Below, piece after piece: positions 33,265-42,093 of a stretch of 64,000 nucleotides of DNA. Source of the DNA: Cyclobacteriaceae bacterium. GTDB lineage: Bacteria; Bacteroidota; Bacteroidia; Cytophagales; Cyclobacteriaceae. The position numbers and the translations under genes were made by a program. The notes beneath the pieces were generated by a model. It was not told the origin of the DNA, did no database searches, and saw only the letters and a list, made by a program, of their open reading frames with translations. Where the stretch lies: assembly GCA_020832305.1 (NCBI GenBank), contig JAFIEV010000017.1, positions 1-64,000 of the forward strand. Reading direction: 5' to 3'. How positions within the stretch are numbered: the first letter of the stretch is position 1; every line of letters starts with the position of its first letter.

Positions 33265-33634
33265 CTTCTCCTTGTTGTTCAAGGTAATTCATGAGTTTGT
33301 TTCTGGCAATCATAAGTAAAAATAACGCAATATTATATAGAAACTGCTCATAAATTTTCAGTTTAACTTTGCTGGCAGCAGTGAGCATTAGACCTTTGTT
33401 CGGCTCAATATCGGTGAAAGAATGTTCTGAACTGGATTTGCCTGAAAATATTTTTTTTACAGTATATAAGGATAAGACTAAAACACCCCCTATAATTGCA
33501 GCGGTTTTCAGAAAATTACCTGTTTTTTCCTTAGAACTTTGAAATTCACTAAACAGCTTTCTTCTGGCATCTTTCGCTTCTGCCTGTAAAAATTTTCTCT
33601 TCAATCTGAGATTATCATAACTGGTCGTCTTCAT
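33230..33634 (-). CDS. Hypothetical membrane protein of the holin-like operon
   Basis: A 134-residue protein with one clear hydrophobic segment (TAAIIGGVLVLSLYTV) and a second weaker one (FLYNIALFLLMIARN), a basic N-terminal helix and an acidic end. I do not recognise the family. The ATG at 33634 lies inside the acidic-repeat codons of the upstream holin-like gene (20-base overlap), and its own end overlaps the GGGPS start. All three are thus tightly coupled on the minus strand. Similar small membrane proteins accompany YtxH/holin-X genes in envelope stress operons; this role is inferred. Confidence 0.65.
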   Translation of the reverse strand: MKTTSYDNLRLKRKFLQAEAKDARRKLFSEFQSSKEKTGNFLKTAAIIGGVLVLSLYTVKKIFSGKSSSEHSFTDIEPNKGLMLTAASKVKLKIYEQFLYNIALFLLMIARNKLMNYLEQQGEDEDRENTEFTN

Positions 33635-34013
33635 TTTCGTCTTCGTTTTCGTCTTCTTCTTCAATAGCACGCTTGAAAAAAAGACCATAAATTACTTCAC
33701 TAATTAGCGTGTCTTTAGATATATACGTAATAATACCTATAACAAGGTAAACACCAGCAATTATTAAAAATCCATAAAAGCGGCTACCAAGCCATTCGTT
33801 TAAAAAAAAGCCAAGTGCAAGGCTGAAGAAAAAGGCGAAAAAGAACGCAAATGACAAAGTAAATACCGCAGTGATAAGTGATGTGAATATCTTGGTGATT
33901 TGCTCTTTAAGTTGCAGCTTGAGAAGTTCACTTTTGGTATCAAGATATTTTGTAAGTGCCTCTATCAGTCTATCAAGATTTAATAATTCGGTCAGTCTGA
34001 TCTTATCTTTCAA
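33615..34013 (-). CDS. Phage holin family (Holin-X, superfamily III) protein
   Basis: A 132-residue membrane protein with an amphipathic N-terminal helix (RLIEALTKYLDTKSELLKLQLKEQ), two long hydrophobic segments (about residues 45-73 and 80-100), and a repetitive acidic tail (EEEDENEDENEDDQL). This is the usual layout of chromosomal Holin-X/DUF1469 proteins, which are not phage lysis genes and are often linked to stress-related small membrane proteins. There is no other phage gene nearby. The downstream gene starts inside its acidic tail codons. Confidence 0.8.
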   Translation of the reverse strand: MKDKIRLTELLNLDRLIEALTKYLDTKSELLKLQLKEQITKIFTSLITAVFTLSFAFFFAFFFSLALGFFLNEWLGSRFYGFLIIAGVYLVIGIITYISKDTLISEVIYGLFFKRAIEEEDENEDENEDDQL

Positions 34014-34177
34014 AATAATTACGGTTTATCTTATACGAAAATAAGAATTTTATTGCCAGTAAAGAAACGTGTATGTCAATTTAAACGATATTTTGACTAA
34101 CTGGGTGCATAACATTACAAATGATTTTATAAAACCATAAAAATTAACACTATACTTCCTTCACACCTGATATTGTA

Positions 34178-35293
34178 TTATGTGCTTAAAAGTATTAATA
34201 GAAAGGGTAGCAGGAAGAAACAAAGAACCAGGTAGATAAATCCGACCATTAAATTTTTTTCTGTGACTTTACCCAGTTTTACAGCCAGCCGCATGGGTAT
34301 CCGTCTGAGAGGTTTTATTGGGAGAAAAATTGCCATGCCCAGCATATTAAAAATAAAATGTGCTATGGCTATGCTAACAGCAGCCTCATTTTTAAAAAGG
34401 GCAGCAATCAATGCGGTAATGGTAGTTCCAATATTAGCACCTATAATAAATGGGAATACTCTTTTAAAACGTGCCTGCCCGCCTGCAACTACCGGCACTA
34501 CTAAGGAGGTGGTTATGGAGCTCGATTGTACAGCTGCAGTAACTATACCTCCCCAAAAGAATGATTTATAAGAATTTTTAAATATATAATGCGAAAACCA
34601 CTCCTTTTCATTACCTATCATTTGTTTTAACATAAGCCTCGAAAGCCATCGTATGGAAAGAATAATTAACAAAATAGAAATGATAAGTATTATAAAACTA
34701 TTATCAATGGCCTTCAAGATCCATTCACTAAATGGCATTTTATCGATTAAAGACATGGTAATCTCCGGAGAAACTATCACTTCCTTTTTAGTCAGGGTTA
34801 GGATTTCCGCCAAAAAAGAAGCTGATTTACTCAAAAGCTGATAGTAATATTCCAACGGAAATACAATGCAAGTTGCCATGATGTTGAAAAAATCATGGGA
34901 GGTGGCCACGGTGAGGGCTTTTCTGAATTTTTTTCTATGTGCTATGTAACTTATTGCAACAATATTTGAAGTAAGGGTTGTTCCAATATTTGCCCCCAAA
35001 ATCATAGGTACTGCATGGCTGAGCTCAAGAGAACCTGAAGCCACCATTGCCACAATCATTGAAGTTGAAGTAGAACTGCTTTGTAGTATTGCAGTACTAA
35101 CCAATCCAATAAATAGACTGATAAAAGGATTTGTAGCTATGCTTAAGATGTTTTGTACGGTATCCTTACCTATTACTGAAAGGGAACTGATTAACAGATC
35201 AACTGACAACAAAAAGACAAAAACCGCCAAAACCATCATAAGACTGATTTTGGCATATCTTAATGAGCTACCCCCAAATTTTGAAGAATTCAT
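34178..35293 (-). CDS. Na/Pi cotransporter family protein
   Basis: A 371-residue polytopic transporter with the two inverted QSSS repeats that mark the Na+/phosphate cotransporter (NptA/PF02690) family: ILQSSSTSTSMIVAM near residue 70 and AVQSSSITTSLVVPV near residue 255. Each is followed by GANIGTTLTS or GANIGTTITA. It lacks the C-terminal PhoU-like domain of longer bacterial members, so about 370 residues is the short form. The ATG at 35293 is preferred to a TTG 11 codons upstream. It is divergent from a PiT-like gene, which suggests a phosphate theme. Confidence 0.9.
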   Translation of the reverse strand: MNSSKFGGSSLRYAKISLMMVLAVFVFLLSVDLLISSLSVIGKDTVQNILSIATNPFISLFIGLVSTAILQSSSTSTSMIVAMVASGSLELSHAVPMILGANIGTTLTSNIVAISYIAHRKKFRKALTVATSHDFFNIMATCIVFPLEYYYQLLSKSASFLAEILTLTKKEVIVSPEITMSLIDKMPFSEWILKAIDNSFIILIISILLIILSIRWLSRLMLKQMIGNEKEWFSHYIFKNSYKSFFWGGIVTAAVQSSSITTSLVVPVVAGGQARFKRVFPFIIGANIGTTITALIAALFKNEAAVSIAIAHFIFNMLGMAIFLPIKPLRRIPMRLAVKLGKVTEKNLMVGFIYLVLCFFLLPFLLILLST

Positions 35294-35597
35294 TAAGTAT
35301 ACTTTAGTTTTAAGAAAATAGTACAAGAGAATCGCAGGTTCAGATTTTTATGCATGCAAATTTAATATGACAATCAGGTTTTCTTTTCAAAACCTTGTAA
35401 AGCATTTGTTAATTATTCTGATGGAAAAAGCCATGGAATGATGGTAAATATTCAATATTTATGCAACGATTCAGGGAACTTATCTAGAACCGTCACTTTT
35501 AAGGGATTCTTTTGTATTCACTTAACAATTTGTTAATATTGATATAACCAAACAATTTTTAGTTTTGTAGTCTGAAATTTTTACTCAAAATCATCAA
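35294..35597. other. Divergent intergenic region between two phosphate transporter genes
   Basis: This 304-base AT-rich region must hold the promoters of both divergent transporter genes. Only the plus-strand promoter at 35539-35567 is clear. No Pho-box-like direct repeat was recognised, though the Bacteroidota Pho box is not known to me. Confidence 0.5.
35539..35567 (+). promoter_or_regulatory. Promoter of the PiT-like gene
   Basis: TTG at 35539-35541 and TAGTTTTG at 35560-35567 are separated by 18 bases, matching the Bacteroidota TTG-N19-TAnnTTTG promoter. The transcript would start about 25 bases before the ATG at 35598. Confidence 0.7.
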
Positions 35598-36728
35598 ATG
35601 GCTAAAAAGGGAAAAGAGTCTATCAGTTCTTCCGCAATGGCCAAAATTGTATACCAGCTCTTTGATATAGGTAGTCGGGAGCGTGTTTTTATAATTTTGG
35701 TAGCCTTTCTGAGTCTTTTATGTTATTTTATATATCCATACCCCCACATAGCAATGTGGGTTGGTTTCATGCTGGCTGGATATGCAGCCATTGCCAATGA
35801 TAGTATTCAGACTATCGGAACCTTTATCGCCTCAAATAAAGATAAGAAATGGTATTACCTGTGGCTTTTTATGGGAGTGATATATCTGGTGACGGTCTTT
35901 GTCAGCTGGCAAATTTTTGATGGGGATGTAAGCTATCAGAGATTACAATCAAAGGGATTTGATCAGGCTCCTACCAGTTTTACTTTTTTGCAATTGGCAG
36001 CTCCGCTGGTTCTACTCATACTTACCAGAATGCGAATGCCTGTTTCGACTACATTTCTACTGTTAAATGTATTTTCTACAGAGGCAAGCGCTATTGTCGG
36101 GGTTATATGGAAAAGTTTGTCAGGTTACCTGCTGGCATTTTCTGTTGCGCTTATCATCTGGTTTGTAATACACCGCTATTTTTCTTATTTCTTTAAGGGG
36201 AAACCTTCGAAGTATTGGGTGGTAATACAATGGATTACAAGTGGATTGCTTTGGTCTGTTTGGGTGCAACAGGATGCTGCCAATATTGCTATTTTCCTCC
36301 CAAGAAATTTAAATACTACAGAATTTGTATTTTTTGCTTCCTTTATATTTTTTGGTCTGGGTCTGTTGTTTTATCTGAAAGGGGATAAAATACAAGGAAT
36401 TGTTGATGAAAAAACTGGTGTCAGAGATGTTAGGGCAGCTACCATCGTAGATTTTGTGTATTGTATACTTTTGTATTACAAATTGTTTGAGAGCAAGCTT
36501 CCCATGAGCACAACTTGGTTATTTATCGGCTTGCTTGGCGGCAGAGAGCTTGCCATAAGTATTACCAGAAAACAACAGCAGAAAAGGATCAAATCCACCA
36601 AAAGAGCAGTTAAGTTGTTTAGCCGCGACCTTGCTTATGCACTTATCGGATTATTTGTGTCGCTCATTTTAGCACTTTCAGTAAATGATCAGGTCAGAGA
36701 TGAAGTATATAGGTACCTTTTTCACTAA
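35598..36728 (+). CDS. PiT-like inorganic phosphate transporter family protein
   Basis: A 376-residue membrane protein with about ten hydrophobic segments. The two PiT signature loops are recognisable in diverged form: AAIANDSIQTIGTFIAS near residue 65 (family GANDxANxxGT) and QQDAANIAIFLPR near residue 230. Each half also has the STT motif (MPVSTTFLLLN, LPMSTTWLFIGL). PiT proteins are H+- or Na+-driven phosphate carriers. The first Gly of each GAND motif is missing, so this belongs to a divergent subgroup whose substrate could differ. It is divergent from the Na/Pi cotransporter and convergent with the M20 gene, two bases apart. Confidence 0.78.
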   Translation: MAKKGKESISSSAMAKIVYQLFDIGSRERVFIILVAFLSLLCYFIYPYPHIAMWVGFMLAGYAAIANDSIQTIGTFIASNKDKKWYYLWLFMGVIYLVTVFVSWQIFDGDVSYQRLQSKGFDQAPTSFTFLQLAAPLVLLILTRMRMPVSTTFLLLNVFSTEASAIVGVIWKSLSGYLLAFSVALIIWFVIHRYFSYFFKGKPSKYWVVIQWITSGLLWSVWVQQDAANIAIFLPRNLNTTEFVFFASFIFFGLGLLFYLKGDKIQGIVDEKTGVRDVRAATIVDFVYCILLYYKLFESKLPMSTTWLFIGLLGGRELAISITRKQQQKRIKSTKRAVKLFSRDLAYALIGLFVSLILALSVNDQVRDEVYRYLFH

Positions 36729-36730
36729 AA

Positions 36731-37918
36731 TCAGGATAATTCCTTAATGGCAAACCAGGCCATGAGACCAGCGCCTATTTCCAGGGCTTTTTCATCGACA
36801 TCAAATTTTGACGTATGTACGCCAGCGGTAATACCTTTTTCTTCATTACGCGTACCCAGTCTGTAGAAGCAGGCAGCCGTTTGTTGCGTATAAAACGCAA
36901 AATCTTCTGCTGCCATCCACATATCAAGATTGTGTACTTTTTCTTGACCAAGATATTCTATTGCCGCTAATTTTATGCGACGTGTAAGCTCAACATCATT
37001 TTTGAGAAAGGGATAGCCTTTAACAATATTGAAATCAACACTTCCCCCCATTCCTTCGGCAATAGCTGTTGCCATTTTTTTCATTTTTTGGTGTGCTTCT
37101 GCTCTCCAGGTTTCATTCATAGTTCTGAAGGTGCCTTCTATATACACCTTGTCTGGAATTACATTGGTGGCTCCGAGTGCCTCCAGCTTTCCAAAGGAGA
37201 GCACAGTTGGTAATTTTGGATCACATGCCCTGCTAACAATCTGCTGAAGAGCCGTGATCATATGGGCTGTAATAAGTACAGGATCTATGTTGTGATCAGG
37301 CATGGCTGCATGCCCACCTTTACCAAACACAGTAACGTATAATTCGTCTGCACTTGCCATATAAAGGCCCTCCCTGAACCCAACTTCACCTACAGGAATC
37401 AAAGGCATCACGTGTTGCCCTAATATGCAACCGGGTTTGGGATTTTCCAGAACACCCTCCTTAATCATAAGGGAGGCTCCTCCGGGTGTTTTTTCTTCTC
37501 CGGGTTGAAAAATGAGTTTTACAGTACCTTCAAATGATTGTTTTAGTTCAAGTAATATAGCAGCAGTACCCAACAGCGACGCCGTATGAACATCGTGACC
37601 GCAGGCATGCATACAACCCGGGTTTTTTGACTTATATGGCACTTCATTTTCTTCATAAATAGGAAGAGCATCTATATCAGCTCTTAAGGCTACCACGCCT
37701 GATTCAGGGTTATTTCCCCTGATAATCCCAACAGTACCTGTTTCTGCCATTGGTATTATCTCATCAAGCCCTATTTCGCTTAGCGCATTTCTTATAAAAG
37801 ATGCTGTATGATACTCTTCAAATGAAAGTTCAGGTTGGCTGTGCAGATGTCTTCGGTATTTAATAATCTTACTGGCATTTCGGGATGCCAGTGATTGTAT
37901 AAGCTCTGGTTTAATCAT
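36731..37918 (-). CDS. M20 family amidohydrolase (N-acyl amino acid / hippurate hydrolase type)
   Basis: A 395-residue metallo-hydrolase of the M20D group. Zn ligands are in MHACGHDVHTASLLG, GEEKTPGGASLM carries the catalytic Glu and a ligand, GQHVMP holds a His ligand, and a His-rich dimerisation loop is at GKGGHAAMPDHNIDPV. The C-terminal AAEDFAFY block is typical. No signal peptide, so it is cytosolic. It cleaves N-acyl amino acids or peptidyl amides; the exact substrate is open. Only two bases separate its stop from the convergent PiT-like gene, and three bases separate its start from the SPOR gene. Confidence 0.93.
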   Translation of the reverse strand: MIKPELIQSLASRNASKIIKYRRHLHSQPELSFEEYHTASFIRNALSEIGLDEIIPMAETGTVGIIRGNNPESGVVALRADIDALPIYEENEVPYKSKNPGCMHACGHDVHTASLLGTAAILLELKQSFEGTVKLIFQPGEEKTPGGASLMIKEGVLENPKPGCILGQHVMPLIPVGEVGFREGLYMASADELYVTVFGKGGHAAMPDHNIDPVLITAHMITALQQIVSRACDPKLPTVLSFGKLEALGATNVIPDKVYIEGTFRTMNETWRAEAHQKMKKMATAIAEGMGGSVDFNIVKGYPFLKNDVELTRRIKLAAIEYLGQEKVHNLDMWMAAEDFAFYTQQTAACFYRLGTRNEEKGITAGVHTSKFDVDEKALEIGAGLMAWFAIKELS

Positions 37919-37921
37919 AGT

Positions 37922-38443
37922 CTAATGAATGATCAATCTTTCTGGAACAAGTAGAGCACCTGGAAATTCCTTTTTTAATGCGGTCAAATGTTGATTAGCT
38001 TCTATTCGGTCGATATAATTACCAACCTTTACCCTGTAAAACGGCGAAGTATAAACTAGTTGAGGGTTGGAATCAGGCATTAATTGATACACCTTTTGCC
38101 TTGCCTGATTTCCTTCTTCCCTTTTGGTTCCTGAATAAACCTGAATAGTAAAAACCTCGAGAATTTTTTCAGAAGGCCCAGATGCCAGGGTATCCAGAAA
38201 ATAATTAATTCGTCGTGTTATATCATTTCTTGGAGGCACATATCTGATTAGCTGTTCTTCTGATTCCTCCTGCAAGTTTGTATCAAATGATGGCAGTGTA
38301 GGCCTGAAATCAGACAGATCTTCAGAATATTCAGTTACTTTGGCAGTTTTTGAAGCCCTAGGTACACATCCCAGGGTAAACAGGAAAGCAATAATTATCA
38401 GACCACTTATCCTGAAATGCCTGCATTCAGATATTCTTGGCAT
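37922..38443 (-). CDS. SPOR domain-containing lipoprotein
   Basis: A 173-residue lipoprotein: signal peptide MPRISECRHFRISGLIIIAF with lipobox LFTLGC, an unstructured acidic linker, and a C-terminal SPOR domain (about residues 95-170: FTIQVYSGTKREEGNQARQK ... YRVKVGNYIDRIEANQHLTA). SPOR domains bind denuded septal peptidoglycan, pointing to cell division or wall remodelling. I use the ATG at 38443, because a longer frame would place 19 non-signal residues ahead of the lipobox signal. It lies 46 bases downstream of secA on the same strand. Confidence 0.85.
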   Translation of the reverse strand: MPRISECRHFRISGLIIIAFLFTLGCVPRASKTAKVTEYSEDLSDFRPTLPSFDTNLQEESEEQLIRYVPPRNDITRRINYFLDTLASGPSEKILEVFTIQVYSGTKREEGNQARQKVYQLMPDSNPQLVYTSPFYRVKVGNYIDRIEANQHLTALKKEFPGALLVPERLIIH

Positions 38444-38489
38444 ATAAATATTTTTATACGGACTAACAATTGACTCGCCCATTGTTTGA

Positions 38490-41400
38490 TTAATTATCAA
38501 TTAATACGCACCTATTGTTGATCACATCGTCTTCAACGGTTTTGTATTTAACATCCTTTTTGACCGTTCCATCTGGATATTGAACTGTTACTCTGTCGTT
38601 TCTGCCAACAACCTTAGCAGACTTCACCGGCATTTGTTTTTCAACCGGGGGTCTGTTTCTGGTTTCAGTTCCTGCTCCCTGTCCGCCACTGAGCAAAGAC
38701 CTTGACTCTTCTTTTGACTCCTTCAAACGAGACCTGGCTTCTTTGCGATTTCTGGCAGCTTCCTGAACTTCGTCTGATTTTTGAACGGGTAAATCAGCCT
38801 TACAAAGGAAGCTAATGGTATCTTCATTTATTTTGGTAATGAGTTTTTTAAACAAACCAAAAGCTTCAAATTTATAGATGAGTAAAGGGTCTTTCTGTTC
38901 ATAAACGGCATTTTGAACAGACTGCTTTAAATCGTCCATTTCCCTGAGGTGTTCTTTCCAGATATGGTCTATAATAGCTAATGTAGCCATTTTTTCCAGA
39001 GAAAGAATCAATTCAGCACAATGGTTTTCGATATTTTTTTTGAGGTTGGTTGCAACACCAATTTGTTTTTTTCCATCAGTAAAAGGAACAAGCACATCTA
39101 TAATTGTAGCACCTTTAGATTTTTCTATATCCTGGAAAATCGGGAATGCTCTATCGGCTATACGTTTATTTTTACTTTTGTAATTCCCGTATGCAGTAAA
39201 ATAAAGCTCTTGAGTGAGGGTATTTTCCGGAGTCTTTAAAAAAGTGTCTTTATCGGTTTTATAGTCAAAACCCAATGTACTAATAATATTGAGCTTAAAT
39301 CCATCAAAATCTTCACTTTGTTTAGCAACAGTGGCAATTTCTTCGCATGTATCATACATCATATTTGAGATGTCGAGTTGAAGACGTTCACCAGAAAGTG
39401 CATTTCTCCTTCTTTTATAGATAACTTCCCTTTGAGAGTTCATAACGTTATCATATTCCAGAAGTCTTTTTCTTATAGAAAAGTTATTTTCTTCAACTTT
39501 TTTCTGTGCTCTTTCTATCGATTTGGTAATCATAGAGTGTTGAATAACCTCACCTTCCTGCAAGCCCATACGATCCATAAGTTTGGCAATACGGTCTGAG
39601 CCAAATAATCGCATTAGATTGTCTTCCAATGATACAAAAAACTGTGAAGCACCAGGGTCACCCTGTCTGCCAGACCGGCCTCTTAACTGTCTGTCAACCC
39701 TACGCGATTCATGCCTTTCTGTACCAATAATTGCAAGTCCACCGGCCTGTTTTGATTCAGGACTAAGCTTGATGTCTGTACCTCTACCTGCCATGTTAGT
39801 GGCAATGGTAATGGTTCCGGGTTTACCGGCTTCAGCAACAACCTCTGCTTCTCTTTGATGCTGCTTGGCATTGAGAACCTGGTGTTTGAGTTTTCTAAGT
39901 TGAAGCATCCGGCTTAGCAGTTCGGAAATTTCAACAGAGGTTGTACCCACCAAAACAGGTCTTCCGGCTTCAGTAAGTTCAACAATTTCATCAACCACAG
40001 CATTAAATTTTTCACGCATGGTTTTAAAAACCTTGTCTTCCCGGTCGTCTCTTGTAATCGGACGGTTTGTAGGGATTACCACGACATCAAGTTTATAGAT
40101 CTCCCAAAATTCTCCGGCTTCAGTTTCAGCTGTACCTGTCATACCTGCCAGTTTGTGGTACATTCTGAAATAGTTTTGCAAGGTTATGGTTGCATAGGTC
40201 TGGGTAGCATCTTCTACCTTTACATTTTCTTTTGCCTCAATGGCCTGATGTAAGCCGTCGGAATACCGACGTCCTTCCATTACCCTACCGGTTTGTTCAT
40301 CGACAATTTTAACTTTTCCATCAACTATAATATACTCAGTGTCTCTTTCAAACAGGCAGTAGGCTTTTAACAGTTGATTGACGGTGTGAATCCTTTCAGA
40401 TTTTACTGTGTAATCTGTAATGATCTCTTCTTTCTTTTTAAGTTTATCTTCGTCACTGAGCGATGTGTCATTTTCAAGGGCTGCCAATTCCAGGCCTATA
40501 TCAGGCATAATGAAGAATTTATCATCTTCACCCTCGGCTGTTATAAGATCTATGCCTTTTTCGGTAAGTTCAATACTGTTATTTTTCTCTTCTATGGTAA
40601 AATAAAGTGGCTCATCGGCTTCTGGCATATATTTTTGATTTTCTGCCAGATAGTAGGATTCGGTTTTTTGAAGAATATTTTTGATCCCGGTTTCACTTAA
40701 GTATTTGATGAGAGGCTTGTATTTTGGCAGTCCGCGAAAGGCTCTGAACAAAGCCAAACCGCCTTCCCCTTCCTTACCTTCTTTGAGAAACTTTTTTGCA
40801 TCGATCAGATATTGAGATACAATTTTTCGTTGAGCTTCAACAAGTTTATGAACCCTCGGTTTGATGTCGTAGAATTGGTGTTCATCACCTCTTGGAACAG
40901 GACCTGAGATAATTAATGGGGTTCTGGCATCGTCAATAAGAACTGAGTCAACTTCATCCACCATGGCATAATGGTGTTTTCTTTGTACCAGTTCATCCAT
41001 TTCGCGAGTCATATTATCTCTCAGGTAATCAAAGCCAAACTCGTTATTGGTGCCATAGGTGATATCGGCATTGTAGGCTTTTTTTCGATTTTCAGAATTA
41101 GGTTGATGCTTATCTATACAATCAACGGTAAGTCCGTGAAACTGATAAATAGGTCCCATCCATTCTGAGTCTCTTCTTGCCAGATAGTCATTGACGGTAA
41201 CGATATGTACACCTCTGCCAGCTAGTGCATTGAGAAATGCCGGTAGTGTTGCAACCAGGGTTTTACCTTCGCCGGTAGCCATTTCTGCGATTTTACCCTG
41301 ATGTAAAACAACACCTCCTATGAGCTGTACATCATAATGCAGCATGTCCCAGGTAATTTTGTTTCCGGCAGCCATCCATGAATTTTGCCAGCGTGCAACT

Positions 41401-41861
41401 TCACCTTCAATAACAATGTTTGAAAATTGGGCAGCAAGCTGCCTGTCAAGCATAGTTGCCTTTACTTCAATAAATTCGTTCTCCTTAAACCTCCTGGCCG
41501 TTTCCTTTACTATGGCAAAAGCCCTTGGAAGTATGTCCATAAGAACTTTTTCCAACTCGTCATTGCGGCTTTCTTCAATTTTATCGATCTGGTTAAATAA
41601 CTCTTCCTTTTCAAAAAGATCAATGTCAGGACTGTCATTTACTTTTTGATGTAATCTCTCCAACTCATCATCGATAGATTTAAGGTAATTCTTTATTTCT
41701 TCCCTAAGCTCATGGGTCTTGGCGCGGAGATCATCATTACTTATGTTTTGGAGCTTTTTATATTCTTCGTTCGTTTGAGTAACGTATGGCAAAATTACTT
41801 TTACATCGCGTTGCGACTTGGTGCCAAATACATTTGCTACTACTTTGGTTAAGAAACTCAT
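38490..41861 (-). CDS. secA: Preprotein translocase subunit SecA
   Basis: A 1123-residue SecA ATPase that drives proteins through SecYEG. Walker A is MATGEGKTLVATL, the DEAD-like box is DEVDSVLIDDARTPLIISGP, the second helicase domain has GTTSVEISELLSRML and TNMAGRGTDIKL, and the scaffold/wing part has ERAQKKVEENNF and HLREMDDLKQSV. It is about 220 residues longer than E. coli SecA because of insertions (for example around residues 335-460), as is usual in Bacteroidota. The C-terminal SecB/zinc-binding Cys motif is absent. I use the ATG at 41861, since the GTG two codons earlier adds only MK. Confidence 0.97.
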   Translation of the reverse strand: MSFLTKVVANVFGTKSQRDVKVILPYVTQTNEEYKKLQNISNDDLRAKTHELREEIKNYLKSIDDELERLHQKVNDSPDIDLFEKEELFNQIDKIEESRNDELEKVLMDILPRAFAIVKETARRFKENEFIEVKATMLDRQLAAQFSNIVIEGEVARWQNSWMAAGNKITWDMLHYDVQLIGGVVLHQGKIAEMATGEGKTLVATLPAFLNALAGRGVHIVTVNDYLARRDSEWMGPIYQFHGLTVDCIDKHQPNSENRKKAYNADITYGTNNEFGFDYLRDNMTREMDELVQRKHHYAMVDEVDSVLIDDARTPLIISGPVPRGDEHQFYDIKPRVHKLVEAQRKIVSQYLIDAKKFLKEGKEGEGGLALFRAFRGLPKYKPLIKYLSETGIKNILQKTESYYLAENQKYMPEADEPLYFTIEEKNNSIELTEKGIDLITAEGEDDKFFIMPDIGLELAALENDTSLSDEDKLKKKEEIITDYTVKSERIHTVNQLLKAYCLFERDTEYIIVDGKVKIVDEQTGRVMEGRRYSDGLHQAIEAKENVKVEDATQTYATITLQNYFRMYHKLAGMTGTAETEAGEFWEIYKLDVVVIPTNRPITRDDREDKVFKTMREKFNAVVDEIVELTEAGRPVLVGTTSVEISELLSRMLQLRKLKHQVLNAKQHQREAEVVAEAGKPGTITIATNMAGRGTDIKLSPESKQAGGLAIIGTERHESRRVDRQLRGRSGRQGDPGASQFFVSLEDNLMRLFGSDRIAKLMDRMGLQEGEVIQHSMITKSIERAQKKVEENNFSIRKRLLEYDNVMNSQREVIYKRRRNALSGERLQLDISNMMYDTCEEIATVAKQSEDFDGFKLNIISTLGFDYKTDKDTFLKTPENTLTQELYFTAYGNYKSKNKRIADRAFPIFQDIEKSKGATIIDVLVPFTDGKKQIGVATNLKKNIENHCAELILSLEKMATLAIIDHIWKEHLREMDDLKQSVQNAVYEQKDPLLIYKFEAFGLFKKLITKINEDTISFLCKADLPVQKSDEVQEAARNRKEARSRLKESKEESRSLLSGGQGAGTETRNRPPVEKQMPVKSAKVVGRNDRVTVQYPDGTVKKDVKYKTVEDDVINNRCVLIDN

Positions 41862-41885
41862 CTTCACTATAAATTAATGGAACCC

Positions 41886-41893
41886 CAAAGTTA
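41886..41893 (-). promoter_or_regulatory. -7 element before secA
   Basis: On the minus strand TAACTTTG fits TAnnTTTG 24 bases upstream of the secA ATG. No TTG occurs at the expected -33 distance, so this is a half match. Confidence 0.5.
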
Positions 41894-42030
41894 AAGCCTT
41901 TTTTAGTAAATTGATATTAATAAATTTAAATCCTCACCTTATCTGAGATGTTTTTAAAAATTTAACAGTGGGGCAGAGTTTAAACAAAATAATTAAGGAA
42001 AAGTACCCATGCTTTTGAAAGAAATGAATT

Positions 42031-42063
42031 AAAAAAAAGAGGCTAAATTTAAATTTAGCCTCT
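42031..42063 (-). terminator. Intrinsic terminator of the T9SS-linked operon
   Basis: A perfect 26-base palindrome (arms 42038-42050 and 42051-42063, AGAGGCTAAATTT and its complement) is followed on the minus strand by a T-run (42031-42038). It lies 30 bases after the stop of the OmpA-family gene and closes the three-gene unit 42094-49779. Confidence 0.85.
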
Positions 42064-42093
42064 ATATATTGTCTTGTTTTTTTTCCGGTTGCT

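Noticed and set aside
33230-34013. Prophage on the basis of a holin-family protein
   Set aside because: No other phage genes occur. The layout is that of chromosomal Holin-X stress genes.
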